DNA from: Clostridia bacterium
GTDB lineage: Bacteria > Bacillota > Clostridia > Christensenellales > Borkfalkiaceae
Direction of reading: 5' to 3'
Assembly (NCBI GenBank): GCA_900769565.1
Contig: CAAGHC010000063.1
Span: forward strand, 1 to 32,621
DNA: 32,621 bases
The notes under the pieces are model-generated. The model made no database searches and had not been told where the DNA came from. It saw only the letters and a list, made by a program, of their open reading frames with translations. The position numbers and the translations under genes were made by a program. Shown piece by piece: positions 31,197 to 32,621 of this stretch (within the stretch, counting starts at the first letter, position 1; each line of letters starts with the position of its first letter).

Positions 31197-32506
31197 TGGC
31201 GTTATTTTCAGGTTTATCCGATAAACTTAATCATATTTTCAGTAAACTGACCAAACACGGCAGACTTACCGAGCTTGAAATCAAGACGGCAATGAGAGAA
31301 GTCCGTATTGCTCTTTTGGAAGCGGACGTAAACATTTCTGTCGTTAAGGAATTTGTTTCAAAGGTAAGCGAGCGTGCGATAGGACAGGAAATTTTAAAGA
31401 GTTTAAGTCCTACCCAACAGGTAATCAAAATCGTTAACGAAGAATTGATTGCATTGATGGGCAGTTCTAACAGTAAACTTATAAGCACTAATCCACCCAC
31501 GGTTATAATGATGGCAGGTTTACAAGGTGCTGGTAAGACTACGTTAGTCGGAAAACTCGGTATGCACCTTAAAAAGCAAGGAAAAAAGCCTTTGCTTGTT
31601 GCGTGTGACGTGTACCGTCCCGCAGCGATAAACCAACTTAAGGTGGTTGGTGAAAAGGCGGGTTGTACTGTTTTTGAAAAGGGACAGGGAAACCCCGTTA
31701 AAATTGCAAAAGAAGGCGTTCAGTACGCTAAATCATACGGTTTTGATACGGTAATTATCGATACGGCTGGTAGACTTCAGATTGACGAAGAGTTAATGAA
31801 AGAACTTGAAAAAATCAAGAGCGAAGTTAACCCTGCGGAAATTCTTTTGGTAGTCGACTCAATGACCGGTCAAGTTGCGGTAGAAGTTGCAGATACCTTT
31901 AATAAGAGATTAGAAGTTACGGGTTTGGTTTTAACTAAACTTGACGGTGATACTCGTGGTGGTGCAACGCTTTCTATGAAAGCCGTAACGGGTAAACCTA
32001 TTAAATTCTGCTCTGTGGGTGAAAAACTTGGCGATTTAGAGCCCTTTTATCCCGACAGAATGGCAAACCGTATTCTTGGAATGGGTGACGTTTTAACCCT
32101 TATAGAAAAGGCGCAAGATGCGTTTACCGAAGAAGAAGCCAAGAAAATGGAAAAGAAGTTTAGGGAAAATTCCTTTACTTTAGAAGATTATCTTGCTCAA
32201 TTTGAAACCATGAACAAAATGGGTGGGATAAAGGATATAATCGCAATGCTACCAGGTATGGGTAGTAAGTTCAAAATCAAGGACGAAGACATTGACGAAA
32301 AGAAGATTTTGACGGTTAAAGCGGTTATTCAATCAATGACGAGAAGAGAAAGGGAAAATCCCAACATCATCAACTCTTCAAGAAAACAAAGAATTGCTAA
32401 CGGTAGTGGAACTTCGGTGCAAGAAGTTAACAGGGTGCTAAAGCAGTTTGAACAAACCAAAATGATGATGAAACAAATGAAAAACAATAAGATGTTTAGA
32501 TTTTAA
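31196..32506 (+). CDS. ffh: Signal recognition particle protein Ffh (SRP54)
   Basis: Ffh is the GTPase of the signal recognition particle and binds SRP RNA and signal peptides. The 436-aa protein has an N domain (1-~95), G1 GLQGAGKTTL (108-117), CDVYRPAAINQL, DTAGRLQID, TKLDGDTRGGA, GEKLGDLEPFYPDRMANRILGMGD, and the methionine-rich M domain (AQFETMNKMGGIKDIIAMLPGMG ... RIANGSGTSVQEVNRVLKQFEQTKMMMKQM), whose second half carries the RNA-binding motif. Length is normal. Translation is coupled to ylxM; rpsP follows 62 bases later. Confidence 0.97.
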   Translation: MALFSGLSDKLNHIFSKLTKHGRLTELEIKTAMREVRIALLEADVNISVVKEFVSKVSERAIGQEILKSLSPTQQVIKIVNEELIALMGSSNSKLISTNPPTVIMMAGLQGAGKTTLVGKLGMHLKKQGKKPLLVACDVYRPAAINQLKVVGEKAGCTVFEKGQGNPVKIAKEGVQYAKSYGFDTVIIDTAGRLQIDEELMKELEKIKSEVNPAEILLVVDSMTGQVAVEVADTFNKRLEVTGLVLTKLDGDTRGGATLSMKAVTGKPIKFCSVGEKLGDLEPFYPDRMANRILGMGDVLTLIEKAQDAFTEEEAKKMEKKFRENSFTLEDYLAQFETMNKMGGIKDIIAMLPGMGSKFKIKDEDIDEKKILTVKAVIQSMTRRERENPNIINSSRKQRIANGSGTSVQEVNRVLKQFEQTKMMMKQMKNNKMFRF

Positions 32507-32568
32507 TGGGTTTATAAAAACCTTTAAAAAATAAAAAAATATATAAAAACATATAGGAGAACAGAACA

Positions 32569-32621
32569 ATGGCAGTAAAAATGAGATTAACCAGAATGGG
32601 CGACAAGAAATCACCCTTCTA
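32569..32621 (+). CDS. rpsP: 30S ribosomal protein S16, 5' end (partial)
   Basis: The last 53 bases encode MAVKMRLTRMGDKKSPF, the invariant start of ribosomal protein S16, cut by the window edge. AGGAGA (32555-32560) precedes the ATG. The ffh-rpsP order is the standard one in Bacillota. Confidence 0.95.
   Translation, partial: MAVKMRLTRMGDKKSPF

Noticed and set aside
40..32621. A second copy of the tRNA-Arg 3' half that would bound the accessory genes on the right
   Set aside because: None seen by eye after 342, so there is no support for 343-6900 being a single tRNA-bounded island.

Overview
The window reads as the end of a short-read contig from a low-GC Gram-positive bacterium. Bacillota of the class Clostridia fit best, judged from spoVG, sepF, ylxM, ylxM-ffh-rpsP order, plsX-rnc-smc-ftsY order, strong AGGAG-type ribosome binding sites and consensus SigA-like promoters. 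Bases 1-39 are untrimmed Illumina adapter, so the true sequence begins at base 40. I see no CRISPR array, rRNA or complete tRNA.

Region 1 (40-6920) is accessory DNA. It opens with the end of something that integrated into a tRNA gene: an AT-rich stretch runs into the 3' half of a tRNA-Arg(CCU), cut exactly at the anticodon loop. Then come a DUF4143-type ATPase, a SIR2-like NADase-type protein whose C-terminus runs out of frame into a Thg1-like (tRNA-His guanylyltransferase, 3'-5' polymerase fold) domain, a small XRE regulator, and a broken restriction-linked cluster. That cluster holds the N-terminal half of a C5 cytosine methyltransferase, the C-terminal half of an RloA-type ATPase, the first ~56 codons of RloB, and a headless GH32 glycosidase of much higher GC. 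The SIR2/Thg1 reading frames join perfectly through a UUU-UGA stop preceded by AAGG, which resembles the +1 recoding site of prfB. This is the most interesting object in the window: a candidate one-polypeptide defence protein pairing an NAD-consuming effector with a palm-domain polymerase.

Region 2 (6920-16700) holds housekeeping genes: spoVG (minus), murC, an L-lactate dehydrogenase-like gene, an ArsB/NhaD-type permease behind what looks like a complete yybP-ykoY manganese riboswitch with a terminator platform, a CPA-type cation/proton antiporter, and a tightly packed minus-strand operon asd-dapA-dapB-yggS-sepF (lysine/cell-wall precursor synthesis plus PLP homeostasis and division).

Region 3 (16700-23060) holds less characterised genes: a polytopic membrane protein, hslO behind alternative RNA hairpins, a TPR protein overlapping a helical-repeat protein, a 40-aa basic protein too short for most gene callers, and a large GNAT-like protein.

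Region 4 (23060-end) is core information and envelope machinery: asnS, then plsX-rnc-smc-ftsY in an overlapping chain (no acpP between plsX and rnc), then ylxM-ffh and the start of rpsP. FtsY, YlxM and Ffh are the signal recognition particle pathway. Composition sampled by eye differs by region: the accessory genes are the most AT-rich, the core is intermediate, and the GH32 piece is clearly GC-rich.
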